Assembly: GCF_001650725.1 (NCBI RefSeq)
Contig: NZ_LXVX01000016.1
Location: 1 to 64,000 of the forward strand
DNA length: 64,000 nucleotides
Direction of reading: 5' to 3'
Source of the DNA: Sphingobium sp. TCM1
GTDB taxonomy: Bacteria; Pseudomonadota; Alphaproteobacteria; Sphingomonadales; Sphingomonadaceae
Shown: positions 31,044 through 40,839 of the stretch, piece by piece
How positions within the stretch are numbered: position 1 is the first letter of the stretch
How the letters are laid out: the number at the start of each line of letters is the position of its first letter
Notes under the pieces: generated by a model
Databases searched by the model: none
Told to the model about the DNA's origin: nothing
The model's input: the letters and a program-made list of their open reading frames with translations, nothing else
Translations under genes and position numbers: made by a program

Positions 31044-32954
31044 ATGACCGATATTGCTGAACCCATCTACAAGACCGACGCCCTGATCGCGCAGGATATC
31101 GACCAGTATCTGAAGGTGCATGAGCACAAGACAATGCTCCGCTTCATCACCTGCGGCAGCGTCGACGACGGCAAATCCACGCTCATCGGCCGCCTCCTCT
31201 ATGACAGCAAGATGATCTTCGAGGATCAGCTCGCCGCGCTGGAGGCCGACAGCAGGAAGGTCGGCACGCAGGGACAGGAGATCGACTTCGCGCTCCTCGT
31301 CGATGGCCTCGCCGCCGAGCGTGAGCAGGGCATCACCATCGACGTCGCCTATCGCTTCTTCGCCACGGAAAAGCGCAAGTTCATCGTCGCCGACACCCCC
31401 GGCCATGAACAATATACGCGCAACATGGTCACCGGCGCCTCGACTGCCGACCTCGCCGTCATCCTGATCGACGCGCGCAAGGGTATCCTCACCCAGACGC
31501 GTCGCCACAGCTACCTCGCCCACCTGATCGGCATCCGTAACATCGTGCTGGCGGTCAACAAGATGGACCTGGTCGATTATGATCGGGCGGTGTTCGACAG
31601 CATCGTCAAGGATTATGCCGAATTCGCCAAGTCGATCGGCATCAAGGCGTTCACGCCAATGCCGATTTCCGGCTTCAAGGGCGACAATATCACCGGCCCC
31701 TCAGGCAACACGCCCTGGTACAAAGGGCCGGCTCTGATCGAGCATCTGGAAACGGTCGAGGTGAACAGCGCGACCGATGCGGAAAAGCCCTTCCGTATGC
31801 CGGTCCAGTGGGTCAACCGCCCGAACCTCGATTTCCGCGGCTTTTCCGGCCTGATCGCGACCGGCATGGTGAAGCCGGGCGATGCGGTCCGCGTGCTGCC
31901 GTCGGGCAAGACCAGCACCGTCACCCGCATCGTGACGCTCGGTGGCGATCTGGAGCAGGCGGTGGCCGGCCAGTCGGTGACGCTCTGCTTCGCCGACGAG
32001 ATCGACTGTTCGCGCGGCGACGTGATCGCGCTGGCCGACAATCCTCCCCAAGCCGCCGACCAGTTCGAGGCGACGATCGTCTGGATGGCGGATGAAGAAA
32101 TGCTGCCGGGCCGCTCCTATTGGCTCAAAATCGGCACCCAGACCGTGACCGCCACGATCCAGCAGCCCAAATACCAGGTCAACGTCAACACGATGGAACA
32201 TCTGGCGGCCCGGACGCTGGAACTGAACGCCATCGGTGTCGCCAACCTGTCGACCGACAAGCAGATCGTGTTCGAACCCTATGCCGACAATCGGACGCTG
32301 GGTGGCTTCATCCTGATCGACAAGATCAGCAACGCCACCGTCGCGGCGGGAATGCTGCACTTCAGCCTGCGGCGCGCGCAGAATGTCCATTGGCAGGCGA
32401 CCGACGTCAGCCGGGAATTCCATGCGGGTCTAAAGAACCAGAAGCCCGCAGTGCTGTGGTTCACCGGCCTGTCGGGCGCGGGCAAGTCGACAATCGCCAA
32501 TCTGGTCGAAAAGAAGCTGGCGCGGATGAACCGCCATACCTTCCTGCTCGACGGCGACAATGTGCGGCACGGCCTGAACAAGGATCTGGGCTTCACCGAT
32601 GCCGACCGGGTGGAAAATATCCGCCGCGTGGGCGAGGTCGCCAAGCTGATGACCGATGCGGGCCTGATCGTCATCACCGCCTTCATCTCGCCGTTCCGCT
32701 CGGAGCGCGACATGGTGCGGCAGATGATGCAGCCGGGCGAGTTCATCGAAGTGCATATCGACACGCCGCTGGCCGATGCGGAGGCGCGCGACGTGAAGGG
32801 CCTCTACAAGAAGGCGCGATCGGGTGAACTCAAGAACTTCACCGGCATCGATAGCCCTTATGAGGCGCCGCACGACCCCGAAATCCACATCGACACGACC
32901 AGCCTGACCGCCGAAGAAGCGGCAGACGCCATCGTCGCGAGGATCATCCCATGA
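31044..32954 (+). CDS. cysNC: bifunctional sulfate adenylyltransferase subunit 1/APS kinase, 636 aa
   Basis: A CysN-CysC fusion (NodQ type) that energises APS synthesis by GTP hydrolysis and then phosphorylates APS to PAPS. The GTPase half shows G1 [20 protein letters not shown]3 [17 protein letters not shown] and G4 NKMDL, followed by EF-Tu-like beta domains. From about residue 455 the APS-kinase half has P-loop [30 protein letters not shown] and [13 protein letters not shown]. It follows cysD and its stop overlaps the cysQ start by four bases (ATGA). Confidence 0.97.
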   Translation: MTDIAEPIYKTDALIAQDIDQYLKVHEHKTMLRFITCGSVDDGKSTLIGRLLYDSKMIFEDQLAALEADSRKVGTQGQEIDFALLVDGLAAEREQGITIDVAYRFFATEKRKFIVADTPGHEQYTRNMVTGASTADLAVILIDARKGILTQTRRHSYLAHLIGIRNIVLAVNKMDLVDYDRAVFDSIVKDYAEFAKSIGIKAFTPMPISGFKGDNITGPSGNTPWYKGPALIEHLETVEVNSATDAEKPFRMPVQWVNRPNLDFRGFSGLIATGMVKPGDAVRVLPSGKTSTVTRIVTLGGDLEQAVAGQSVTLCFADEIDCSRGDVIALADNPPQAADQFEATIVWMADEEMLPGRSYWLKIGTQTVTATIQQPKYQVNVNTMEHLAARTLELNAIGVANLSTDKQIVFEPYADNRTLGGFILIDKISNATVAAGMLHFSLRRAQNVHWQATDVSREFHAGLKNQKPAVLWFTGLSGAGKSTIANLVEKKLARMNRHTFLLDGDNVRHGLNKDLGFTDADRVENIRRVGEVAKLMTDAGLIVITAFISPFRSERDMVRQMMQPGEFIEVHIDTPLADAEARDVKGLYKKARSGELKNFTGIDSPYEAPHDPEIHIDTTSLTAEEAADAIVARIIP

Positions 32955-33730
32955 GCGAAACCCAGATCGACATCGCGGCGATGACCGACGCCGGTCTCGC
33001 CGCCCATCTCGCCGAGGTGGCTGGCCGCATCCTGGTAGAGGTCCGCTCGTCCGGCCTGTTCAGCGCCAAGGCGCTGGGCAAGGCCGGCGACCAGACCGCC
33101 AACCAGTTCCTGGTCCACGCGCTGCGCGAAGTGCGGCCCGATGACGGGCTGCTGTCGGAGGAGGAGAAGGACAATGCGGCGCGGCTCGACAAGAGCCGGG
33201 TGTGGATCGTCGATCCGGTCGACGGCACGCGCGAATATGGCGAGGAACGGTCCGACTGGGCGGTGCATGTCGGCATGGCGATCGACGGCGTGCCGGCCGT
33301 CGGCGCGGTCGCCCTGCCGGGGCTGGAGGGCGGCACGTTGCTGCGTTCCGACCAGCCGCGTCCGGTTCCGCCCGCGCCCGACACCCTGCGCATGGTCGTC
33401 AGCCGCACCCGCCCCGCTGCGGAGGCGGTAGCGGTGGCGGCGGCTCTGGATGCAGAGCTCGTCCCCATGGGCAGCGCTGGGGCCAAGGCCATGGCGGTGA
33501 TCCTGGGCCAAGCCGACATCTATCTCCATTCCGGCGGTCAATATGAATGGGACAGCATGGCACCGGCCGCCGTCGCCCTCGCCCATGGCCTCCACGCCAG
33601 CCGCATCGACGGCAGCCCGCTCGTCTACAACCAGAGCGATGTCTACCTGCCCGACCTGCTGATCTGCCGGAAGGACCATGCCGACGCGGTGCTGGGCCAT
33701 ATCGCCGCACTGGCGAAGGACGCCGCCTGA
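32951..33730 (+). CDS. cysQ: 3'(2'),5'-bisphosphate nucleotidase, 259 aa
   Basis: CysQ removes 3'-phosphoadenosine 5'-phosphate left after PAPS use. It is an inositol-monophosphatase-fold enzyme with metal-binding [10 protein letters not shown] (DDGLLSEE) and [14 protein letters not shown] motifs, and the later [16 protein letters not shown] motif. The ATGA overlap with cysNC shows translational coupling and supports its place in sulfate assimilation. Its stop faces the convergent glycosyltransferase gene 25 bases away. Confidence 0.93.
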   Translation: MSETQIDIAAMTDAGLAAHLAEVAGRILVEVRSSGLFSAKALGKAGDQTANQFLVHALREVRPDDGLLSEEEKDNAARLDKSRVWIVDPVDGTREYGEERSDWAVHVGMAIDGVPAVGAVALPGLEGGTLLRSDQPRPVPPAPDTLRMVVSRTRPAAEAVAVAAALDAELVPMGSAGAKAMAVILGQADIYLHSGGQYEWDSMAPAAVALAHGLHASRIDGSPLVYNQSDVYLPDLLICRKDHADAVLGHIAALAKDAA

Positions 33731-33755
33731 CGGCCCGATGGCCGGGGGATTGCGA

Positions 33756-34886
33756 TCACCCGGCCAATAGTCGCCCGGCCAGGTCGGCCCAGCCCGCCGA
33801 CACGCTTGCCATGCCGAAATGCGCGATGCGCTCGCCCGGCCGGATGCGGGTGGCGGGATCAAGCTGCCGATCCATGGCCGTGGCCATCGCGTGCGCGTCG
33901 GCCGGATCGACCAGCAGGCCGTAACGCCCATCGTCCAGCAGCTGCGCCGCATTGCCCGCGCTGATCGACGCGACACAGGGCGCATCCACGGCCATCGCCT
34001 CCAGCAGCACATTGGCCGACCCCTCCCACCAGGACGGCAGGACGAAGCCGTCGCAGCGCGCCAGCCAGGGAAAGACATTATCGACCGTTCCGGGCAGCGC
34101 CAGATCATCCGCGACGCCCATTTGCCGCGCCTGCGCCGTCAGCGTCTCGCGCGCATCGTCGCGGCTTTCGCCCAGTATGATGAGCCGCGCGGGCCGCTGG
34201 CGGCGTAGCAGCGCGAAGGCGCGGAGCAGGGTGGCAAAATTCTTCTGCGGCGCCAGCCGGCCGATGGCGAGCAGCACGGGCGCGTCTCCGCCCAGCCAGG
34301 GATGGGGATTCTCCCCCTCCGCTTTCCGCCGCGCCGCGCCCGCATCGATGCCATTGGCGATCACCGTCAGCCGTCCCCCGCGCGCCGCGCCAGCGAAGGC
34401 GGGCGTATCCGCTAGGGTCGGCGACACCAGCACCAGATGGGCCGCATCCACTGCGATCAGCCGCGCCGTGGCGCTGCGCCCCAAACGCTTCAGCCCGCCG
34501 GACGGGGCGCCGGGGACGGCGCGCATGATGTCGTTGCTGATGCGATAGACCCGCTTCAGGCCGGGCACGCCGCGGCTCCCGGCCCAGGCGGTGCCATGGC
34601 CGTGATTGCCCGCCGAGATCAGCATGGCCGGCCGTTCGCGCAGCAGATGCCGGCGCAGCGCCAGCGCCGCCTGCGCCTTTTCCCGCAAGCGCGACGGATG
34701 CGCCTGCGGCAAAAGCGCGTGATGCGCGACGCCCGGCACTGCCTCGCCGCCCGGCAGCGCGGTCACCAACTGGACGCCATGACCCCGCGCGGCGAGATCG
34801 GCGGCGATCAGGCGCGCGTTGCGCACCACGCCCGTGGCGACCAGCGCATGGACATAGACGCAGATCACCGACCGCGCCGGTCCCAT
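33756..34886 (-). CDS. family-4 glycosyltransferase (GT-B), 376 aa
   Basis: A retaining GT4-type glycosyltransferase. The N-terminal Rossmann domain (VVRNARLIAADLAARGHGVQ) is followed by ISNDIMRAVPG, then the nucleotide-sugar domain with IANGIDAG, LLAIGRLAPQKNFATLLRAF, ALPGTVDNVFPWLARCDGF and the E-x7-E motif in PSWWEGSANVLLEAM. ATG 34886 overlaps the upstream ATP-grasp gene by 22 bases; an earlier in-frame start at 34913 is possible. It is the last gene of a four-gene overlapping operon, so its acceptor is probably built by the ligases encoded before it. The sugar and acceptor are unknown. Confidence 0.9.
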   Translation of the reverse strand: MGPARSVICVYVHALVATGVVRNARLIAADLAARGHGVQLVTALPGGEAVPGVAHHALLPQAHPSRLREKAQAALALRRHLLRERPAMLISAGNHGHGTAWAGSRGVPGLKRVYRISNDIMRAVPGAPSGGLKRLGRSATARLIAVDAAHLVLVSPTLADTPAFAGAARGGRLTVIANGIDAGAARRKAEGENPHPWLGGDAPVLLAIGRLAPQKNFATLLRAFALLRRQRPARLIILGESRDDARETLTAQARQMGVADDLALPGTVDNVFPWLARCDGFVLPSWWEGSANVLLEAMAVDAPCVASISAGNAAQLLDDGRYGLLVDPADAHAMATAMDRQLDPATRIRPGERIAHFGMASVSAGWADLAGRLLAG

Positions 34887-35950
34887 TCGACCACCCGCGC
34901 ACCGCGCCAGCACGCCACAGGCAGCCGGTCCAGATGATGCCGATAGAGCGCCCCCAGCCGTGTTTCGGCCAGACCCTGCCCGCTCACCAGTTGAAGGATG
35001 TCGGTACCGGGGTTCCAGTTCCCCTCGATCAGCACCGGCCCGTCACTGGTCAGCCCCACGTCCCAGCCGATCACGGTGAAGCCTGGGAACGCCGGATGGG
35101 CGCGGCGGGCCAGCGCCAGCGCCTCGGCCAGATCGGGAACGGTCGTCCCGGCGATCGCCGCGCCGGTCAGGGGATGCCGGTCATGCGACAGGCGCTGATC
35201 GCCCCCGCCCAGCCACGCCGTCCCGCATCGCCCCTGATCGTCGATCCCCAGCACCAGATTGCCGGCGTTGAAATTGTCGACCGGCCGCGCGCGCCCCGCC
35301 GACAGCCGCAGCGCCAGCCCGCAGACTTCGGGCACGCCCGTCTCGTCCAGGCAGGTGACGACGCGCAGGGTCGGCAGCGCGCAGGGCGACAGCTCCGCCA
35401 GCGCGGCATGGGTAGGCAATCGCCGCTGGATCACCCCGCCTGCCTGCCACATCGCGCCCAGCCGGGCCTGCAAGGCCGCATCGGCGATCGCGCCTTCCGC
35501 CCCGTGCCAGTCGCCCCCGATCCTCTGGAACCGCGCCACCCCCTGCCCCTTGGACCGGAAGCTGGGCTTGGCGATGATGTCCGTTTCTCGCGCCAGCCAG
35601 CTGCCAAGCGCTTCGCGCGTCGGGTTCCAGCCGGACGCGACCGGCAGCCCGGCCTGCTCCGCCCGCTGCGCGAACAGCTGCTTGTTCTTGAGCGGGTTGG
35701 CCGCCACCGGAAAGGCGGCCGGATTGAGCAGCCGGTGCAGCCCCTTGCGATCGCGCATCGACAAGCCCGCCCGCCGAACGGCATCGGGCAGCAATAGTCG
35801 TTCCGCCGATGACCAGCCGCCCCGGCCGGTCCGCGCCAACAGATGCGCCAGGGCGCGCGCGCCCGGCAGCCAGTGCCGCCGCAGCCCGCCATGATAGGCG
35901 GCCAGCAGGCTGTTCTCGTCCCGGCGCGGGACCGCGCGGATGGTGAACAA
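34865..35950 (-). CDS. sugar-transfer-associated ATP-grasp ligase, 361 aa
   Basis: Resembles the ATPgrasp_ST family (sugar-transfer associated ATP-grasp). Family signs are PLKNKQLFAQRAEQAGLPV, the ATP-binding DIIAKPSFRSKGQGVARF near residue 145, GGVIQRRLPTHAAL, FNAGNLVLGID and the Mg-binding FTVIGWDVGLTSDGPVLIEG followed by NWNPGTD near 310. ATP-grasp enzymes join a carboxylate to an amine or similar nucleophile through an acyl-phosphate. The family is known to sit with sugar transferases and is predicted to modify polysaccharides or glycolipids. Its start is three bases after the preceding gene's stop and its end overlaps the GT4 gene. Confidence 0.85.
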   Translation of the reverse strand: MFTIRAVPRRDENSLLAAYHGGLRRHWLPGARALAHLLARTGRGGWSSAERLLLPDAVRRAGLSMRDRKGLHRLLNPAAFPVAANPLKNKQLFAQRAEQAGLPVASGWNPTREALGSWLARETDIIAKPSFRSKGQGVARFQRIGGDWHGAEGAIADAALQARLGAMWQAGGVIQRRLPTHAALAELSPCALPTLRVVTCLDETGVPEVCGLALRLSAGRARPVDNFNAGNLVLGIDDQGRCGTAWLGGGDQRLSHDRHPLTGAAIAGTTVPDLAEALALARRAHPAFPGFTVIGWDVGLTSDGPVLIEGNWNPGTDILQLVSGQGLAETRLGALYRHHLDRLPVACWRGARVVEWDRRGR

Positions 35951-35953
35951 AAT

Positions 35954-36775
35954 CTACTCCGCAGCCTGCATCATGACCGCGCGCTGCTCCAGCACGTCTG
36001 CCGCGACGCCACGCGTGCGCGCATTGTCGACGTCGATCGCCACCGCGCCGTCCGACAGGATCACCGGCGCGATCGTCATGCGGAAGCGTCGCGAGAACCG
36101 TGCGAAGGTCGCCGCCAATGTGCCAAGGCCGAAGCGGAAGCGGATGAGGTTCAGTAGGCCGAACGCACCGACGATGCGCAGCGGATGTTTCACGAACTGC
36201 CCGCCCGACCGGAAAGTCTCCGCCGCCGCCAGCGCCGCGCGATCCTTCAGCCAATAGGTGTTGCAGTTGGAATAGCTGTCCTCGGCGAAACGGTAGAATT
36301 TCCGCTGGCCCTCTGGATGCGCGGCCAGCACCGACTCGCGCCGCGTGAACGCGACCGCCGCATCCGCACCCTGCGCCTTGCAGCCTTCCAGCATCTCCGC
36401 GACGGCGGGCGGGGTCAGCAGCACATTGTCGGCGGTCGTGATCAGCAACGGGAAGGCCGCGCCATCCGCCGCCGCCAGCACCGAATCCACCAGATTGGGC
36501 CGCGCCGCGACCGCCACCAGCCGCCCGGTGGCGATTAGCCCGCGCAGTTGCGCCAGTCCTTCCAGCACCGCCGGGTCCTCGATCGCGACGCGGATCTTGC
36601 CGATCCGGTCGCTCGCCGCCAGCGCGTCGATGACGTGTATCAGCATCGGCTGGCCCGCCACCGGGACCAGGCATTTATGGGTGACGCCCGCCTCCAGCGC
36701 CAGCGGGTCGGTCGCCCCGTCACGCTTTCCGGCCAGCACCAGCGCCGTCGCGCGCCCGTCCTTGCGGCCGCCCAT
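35954..36775 (-). CDS. MobA-like nucleotidyltransferase, 273 aa
   Basis: An NTP-transferase-fold protein. The N-terminal signature is TALVLAGKRDGATDPLALEA, then GVTHKCLVPVAGQPMLIHV, with an NVLLTPP segment around TTADN that supplies the metal Asp. The core resembles MobA and sugar-phosphate nucleotidylyltransferases; the C-terminal half (RFRFGLGTLAATFARFSRRF) differs from both. It may activate a sugar or alcohol phosphate for the GT4 enzyme of this operon. Start and upstream stop share one base (TGATG), so expression is coupled. Its real substrate cannot be inferred from sequence. Confidence 0.8.
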   Translation of the reverse strand: MGGRKDGRATALVLAGKRDGATDPLALEAGVTHKCLVPVAGQPMLIHVIDALAASDRIGKIRVAIEDPAVLEGLAQLRGLIATGRLVAVAARPNLVDSVLAAADGAAFPLLITTADNVLLTPPAVAEMLEGCKAQGADAAVAFTRRESVLAAHPEGQRKFYRFAEDSYSNCNTYWLKDRAALAAAETFRSGGQFVKHPLRIVGAFGLLNLIRFRFGLGTLAATFARFSRRFRMTIAPVILSDGAVAIDVDNARTRGVAADVLEQRAVMMQAAE

Positions 36776-37806
36776 CAGGCCGCGACCCGCAGCGGCGCCT
36801 CAGTCAGCAGCCCCTGCCGCTCCAGGCTGTGGCCGATGATCGTTTCAACCAGCGTCTGGTGGTCCACCCCGATCGACCGGGCCGAACGGGAAATCGTCTT
36901 CTTCGACCAGAGATTGCAGGACAGGTTGACTTCCATGAACTGCACCGCGCCGCTGACCGGATCATAGCGAAACTCGAACCGGCCATAGTCGAACGGCCAG
37001 AGTTCGGGCAGCAGCAGCCGGGTCATGTCCTCCAGCTGCCCCAGCAGCGCGCGATCCTCGACCAGCACCAACGGATCGTCGCCTGCATCGATCAGGCCGC
37101 GCTTTTCCTCATGGCTGCGCGCACGGTGGGGATCGGCGGGCACATACATCATCGGCGGCAATATCCAGGGCTGGCCGCCGCTGCCGCCGACCACGGGCAC
37201 GGCAACGTCGAGCAGCGGCGCCCAGGCCTCGACCAGCACGTCATGCCCTTCACCATGGAGATAGTCGATCTGCGCCTGCGCCTGCGCCCAGCTGTCGACC
37301 ATGGCAAGGCCCCAGGACGCGGAGGAGGCATTCGGTTTGACCACCAGCCGCTCGGCGCGGAAGGCGGGTTCGGCGGGCAGGCCGCCCCGGCGGAATATCT
37401 GCGCCGGCATGGTCGGCACGCCATGGGCGCGGGCGATGAGCTTGCTCAGATATTTGTCGTCGGACACGCCGCGCAGGATCGGGCTGGCGCCCATATGGGG
37501 CACATCGCGCCAGCTGAGCAGCAGCGGCGCCATCATCTCGCTGTTCTGGAAGCCCCCGCGATTGAGCAGGGTGACGACGAAATCGACATCGGGCCGCTCG
37601 AACAGCGCCTCGTAACTGTTGGCGACCCGGATATGGAGGCCGATCTCCTCCAGCGTCATGCGCATCTCATGATGATAGATGGCATGGTTGCCGTCCACCG
37701 CGTCGGGCGCGCCGGTGGCCCGCGCATGTTTGGCGAGGAAGAGGACGCGCAGCCGGGCCTTGTCGGCCGGGGAAATGCGCACGCAACGGTCGATATGGGT
37801 CAGCAT
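36775..37806 (-). CDS. D-Ala-D-Ala-ligase-like ATP-grasp protein, 343 aa
   Basis: An ATP-grasp enzyme distantly like D-alanine-D-alanine ligase. DDKYLSKLIARAHGVPTMPA leads into ERLVVKPNASSASWGL (ATP-binding Lys and loop, about residues 160-180), then VLVEAWAPLLDVAVPVVGG, and the metal-binding C-terminus FEFRYDPVSGAVQFMEVNLS with NLWSKKTI. It should form an amide, ester or similar bond from a carboxylate with ATP. It is not the housekeeping Ddl, because it lacks the mur/fts context and the usual Ddl C-terminus. ATG 37806 is chosen; 37836 is in frame. First gene of the four-gene operon. Confidence 0.8.
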   Translation of the reverse strand: MLTHIDRCVRISPADKARLRVLFLAKHARATGAPDAVDGNHAIYHHEMRMTLEEIGLHIRVANSYEALFERPDVDFVVTLLNRGGFQNSEMMAPLLLSWRDVPHMGASPILRGVSDDKYLSKLIARAHGVPTMPAQIFRRGGLPAEPAFRAERLVVKPNASSASWGLAMVDSWAQAQAQIDYLHGEGHDVLVEAWAPLLDVAVPVVGGSGGQPWILPPMMYVPADPHRARSHEEKRGLIDAGDDPLVLVEDRALLGQLEDMTRLLLPELWPFDYGRFEFRYDPVSGAVQFMEVNLSCNLWSKKTISRSARSIGVDHQTLVETIIGHSLERQGLLTEAPLRVAA

Positions 37807-37909
37807 GAAGGCGCTTTTGCCCGACCTGCATGACATGGGCTTGACCGCGCGATGACGCCGCAGCGACGGGACGGCGGCACGCCCGTTACGGCGATATTAC
37901 GGGATAAAG

Positions 37910-39532
37910 TCAGCCGGCGGTGATCGCCAGCGCCACGCCCTCCGCTACCTTGATGCCGTCGATCGCGGCTGAAAGTATGCCCCCGGCATAGCCGGCGCCC
38001 TCGCCCGCCGGGTAGAGGCCGGCGACGTTGAGGCTCTGGAAATCCTTGCCGCGCGTGATGCGCAATGGGGAGGATGTGCGGGTTTCGACGCCCGTCATCA
38101 CCGCATCGGGATGATCGTAGTTGGCGAGCTGGCGGCCAAAGACCGGCAGCGCCTCGCGGAACGCTTCGATCACGAAGCCGGGCAGGCATCGGGACAAGTC
38201 GGTCGGCGTGACGCCCGGTTTATATGACGGCGTGACCGATCCCAGCGCGGTCGACGGCCGCCCGGCCAGGAAGTCGCCCACCGTCTGCCCCGGCGCCCAG
38301 TAGGAGGAACCGCCCGCGACATAGGCCAGGCTTTCCCAGTGGCGCTGGAAATCGATGCCTGCCAGTGGCCCGCCGGGATAGTCGCGCGCCGGGTCGATCC
38401 CGACCACCAGCCCGCTATTGGCGTTGAACTCGGCGCGGCTATACTGGCTCATGCCGTTGGTGACGACGCGGCCTTCCTCCGACGTCGCGGCCACCACCCG
38501 CCCGCCCGGACACATGCAGAAGCTGTAGACGGTGCGGCCATTGGCGCAATGATGGGCCAGGCTGTAGGCCGCCGCGCCCAGGTCCGGATGGCCCGCGCAA
38601 TTGCCATATCGGGCGCGGTCGATCCAGCTTTGCGGATGCTCGATGCGAACGCCGATCGAAAAGGGCTTGGCCTCCATATGGACGGCCCGGCGGTGCAGCA
38701 TCTCGAAGGTCGGCCGTGCGCTGTGGCCGACCGCCAGGACGACATGGTCGGCCTCGATCACGCTGCCGTCGTGGAGGACAAGGCCGCGCAACTGCTGCGT
38801 GCCGTCGCCCTGCCGCTCCAGCACCAGATCGTCGACACGGTGCTGCCAGCGATATTCGCCGCCCAGCGATTCGATCTGGCGCCGCATCGATTCGACCATC
38901 GAAACGAGGCGGAAGGTGCCGATATGGGGATGCGCTTCCCAGAGAATGTCGTCGGGCGCGCCCGCCGCGACGAATTCCTCCAGCACCTTGCGGCCCAGGA
39001 AGCGCGGATCCTTCACCCGGCAATAGAGCTTGCCGTCGGAAAAGGTGCCCGCCCCGCCCTCGCCGAACTGGACATTGCTGTCCGGGTTCAGCTCCGCGCG
39101 GCGCCACAGCCCCCACGTATCCTTGGTCCGCTCGCGCACCACTTTGCCGCGATCGAGGATGATAGGCCGGAAACCCATCTGCGCCAGGATGAGGCCCGCG
39201 AACAGGCCGCATGGCCCGGCACCGATCACCACCGGCCGCTTGCCCTGCCAGCCTTCGGGGACATGGGCGACGAACCTGTAGCGCGTGTCGGGGGTGGGAC
39301 GGACGTCATGGTCGTTCGCGAACCGCTCCAGCACCCCGGCCTCGTCGGTCAGATCCAGGTCGACCGTATAGACCAGCTGAATAGCGGTCCTGCGCCGGGC
39401 GTCATTGCCGCGCCGCACGACGCTGTGGCCGCGCAAGTCCTGCGGTTCGAGTCCGAGGCGTTCGCAAATGGCGACGGGCATCGCCTCGGCCGGATGGTCG
39501 AGGGGCAGTTTCAGGCCGGAAAGACGGATCAT
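37910..39532 (-). CDS. NAD(P)/FAD-dependent dehydrogenase (COG2509-like), 540 aa
   Basis: A flavoprotein with an unusual N-terminal extension (MIRLSGLKLPLDH, then VYTVDLDLTDEAG) before the FAD Rossmann motif PVVIGAGPCGLFAGLILAQM near residue 110. Later signs are FGEGGAGTFSDGKLYCR, HVVLAVGHSARPTFEML and the C-terminal FAD loop GLYPAGEGAGYAGGILSAAI. This matches the uncharacterised FAD-dependent dehydrogenases that resemble BaiN/GidA-like proteins. ATG 39532 overlaps the PepSY gene stop as ATGA, so it is co-translated with a TonB receptor/PepSY unit. A role in reducing an imported metal is possible but unproven. Confidence 0.85.
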   Translation of the reverse strand: MIRLSGLKLPLDHPAEAMPVAICERLGLEPQDLRGHSVVRRGNDARRRTAIQLVYTVDLDLTDEAGVLERFANDHDVRPTPDTRYRFVAHVPEGWQGKRPVVIGAGPCGLFAGLILAQMGFRPIILDRGKVVRERTKDTWGLWRRAELNPDSNVQFGEGGAGTFSDGKLYCRVKDPRFLGRKVLEEFVAAGAPDDILWEAHPHIGTFRLVSMVESMRRQIESLGGEYRWQHRVDDLVLERQGDGTQQLRGLVLHDGSVIEADHVVLAVGHSARPTFEMLHRRAVHMEAKPFSIGVRIEHPQSWIDRARYGNCAGHPDLGAAAYSLAHHCANGRTVYSFCMCPGGRVVAATSEEGRVVTNGMSQYSRAEFNANSGLVVGIDPARDYPGGPLAGIDFQRHWESLAYVAGGSSYWAPGQTVGDFLAGRPSTALGSVTPSYKPGVTPTDLSRCLPGFVIEAFREALPVFGRQLANYDHPDAVMTGVETRTSSPLRITRGKDFQSLNVAGLYPAGEGAGYAGGILSAAIDGIKVAEGVALAITAG

Positions 39533-40827
39533 GGTCGCCCCATAGTCCTTCCTGGATCGAAAGGAAACCGGGCCGGCCGCATCCCCCGCGCCAGGGCTTC
39601 GCCCAGAAGCGCGGCGATCATGCTGAGACCGGTGAGCGGAAACAGCAGGCCCAGCGCCAGCATCACCCCCGCCACCGCCCGCAGCGCGCCGGGGCTGGCC
39701 GGCGGCGGCGTGGACAGGCCGCGCTTCCACCAGAGGATCGGCGCGGTCAGGCAGAGCAGCAGCAGGCACAGGCAGCCCGCCAGCATAAGCAGGCGATTTG
39801 GCTCGCCATATTGCTGGCCCATATGGGTGGAGACTCCCCATTCCACCATCCTCGCGCCAGCCCCGAACTGCCTCCAGTCGACATCCTGCACCACCGCCCC
39901 GTCAGCGGCGGCGATGGTGAGGACGCGGGCGTCATCGGCGCGGATGGTGATCGCGCTGACCAGATAGGGCGCGCCGGGACTGGCAGGCAGAAACAACTGA
40001 TAGCCCGATACCAGGCCGCGTCGCGCGGCGACGCCGGCCACCGCATCGACGCCGATGTCCCCCGGCGTGCCGGCCGGGCCGCCGCGCTCGCGCAGGGTCC
40101 AGGGCAATACCGCTTTCGCCTGCGGCGCCCAGGGATTGACCTTCATCTGCGGACGCCCCGCCCCATTGGCGGCGATGATCGCACGCAGCCCGCCGCCCCA
40201 GACCTGGGTCCAGGGCATTCCCGTCACCGCCAGGAACAGGATGATCGCCGCCGACGTAAAGCCCAGCGTACCGTGAACGTTCCGCCAGAACAGCCGCGTT
40301 GCGGGCCTGCCCCGGATCGTCAGCGCGGGCTGTCCGCGCCGGGGCCAGCGCAGATATAGGCCGGTAATGCAAAGCAGGATCGCCCAGCCAGCCACCACCT
40401 CCACCAGTCGGTTGCCGACCGGGCCGGTCAACGCCAGGCTGTGCAGGTCGCGGATCACCTGCATCGCGCCGCCGTCATGCATCTGGCCTAGGACACGGCC
40501 GTCAAATGCATCAACGAAATTCACGACTGAATCGCCGTTCGCCGACCCTGTCGTGACGCGCCAGCTTTGCGTGCCGTCGGCCGGGCGGAGCAGTTGGCTG
40601 GCCTTGCCGCCGGCATGTCGTTCCGCATTCGCGATGATCTGCGAAGCGGGCAACATCGCCTGTCCGCCATGCGCGGGCGTCTGCACCGGATAGAGCATGG
40701 CCTCGATCTGAGTCTTGTAGAGATAGAGCGCGCCCGTCACTGCCATCAGCGCCAGCACGGGCAGGACGATCAGCCCGGCATAGAAATGCCAGCGCCAGAT
40801 CGCCCGATAGACATTCCCTTGCGTCAT
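39529..40827 (-). CDS. PepSY-associated TM-helix protein (PiuB-like), 432 aa
   Basis: An inner-membrane protein of the PepSY_TM type. TM1 is WHFYAGLIVLPVLALMAVTG (residues about 15-36). The second and third segments include VEVVAGWAILLCITGLYL and LGFTSAAIILFLAVTGMPW, and two more lie near the C-terminus (LLMLAGCLCLLLLCLTAP and AVAGVMLALGLLFPLTG). PepSY-like soluble regions alternate with these. Conserved WRWHFYAG and DLHSLALTG histidines fit haem-based ferric reduction as proposed for PiuB. ATG 40827 has a GGGGG ribosome binding site; GTG 40830 is one codon earlier. It lies 12 bases after the TonB receptor stop. Confidence 0.88.
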   Translation of the reverse strand: MTQGNVYRAIWRWHFYAGLIVLPVLALMAVTGALYLYKTQIEAMLYPVQTPAHGGQAMLPASQIIANAERHAGGKASQLLRPADGTQSWRVTTGSANGDSVVNFVDAFDGRVLGQMHDGGAMQVIRDLHSLALTGPVGNRLVEVVAGWAILLCITGLYLRWPRRGQPALTIRGRPATRLFWRNVHGTLGFTSAAIILFLAVTGMPWTQVWGGGLRAIIAANGAGRPQMKVNPWAPQAKAVLPWTLRERGGPAGTPGDIGVDAVAGVAARRGLVSGYQLFLPASPGAPYLVSAITIRADDARVLTIAAADGAVVQDVDWRQFGAGARMVEWGVSTHMGQQYGEPNRLLMLAGCLCLLLLCLTAPILWWKRGLSTPPPASPGALRAVAGVMLALGLLFPLTGLSMIAALLGEALARGMRPARFPFDPGRTMGRP

Positions 40828-40839
40828 CACCGGCCCCCG

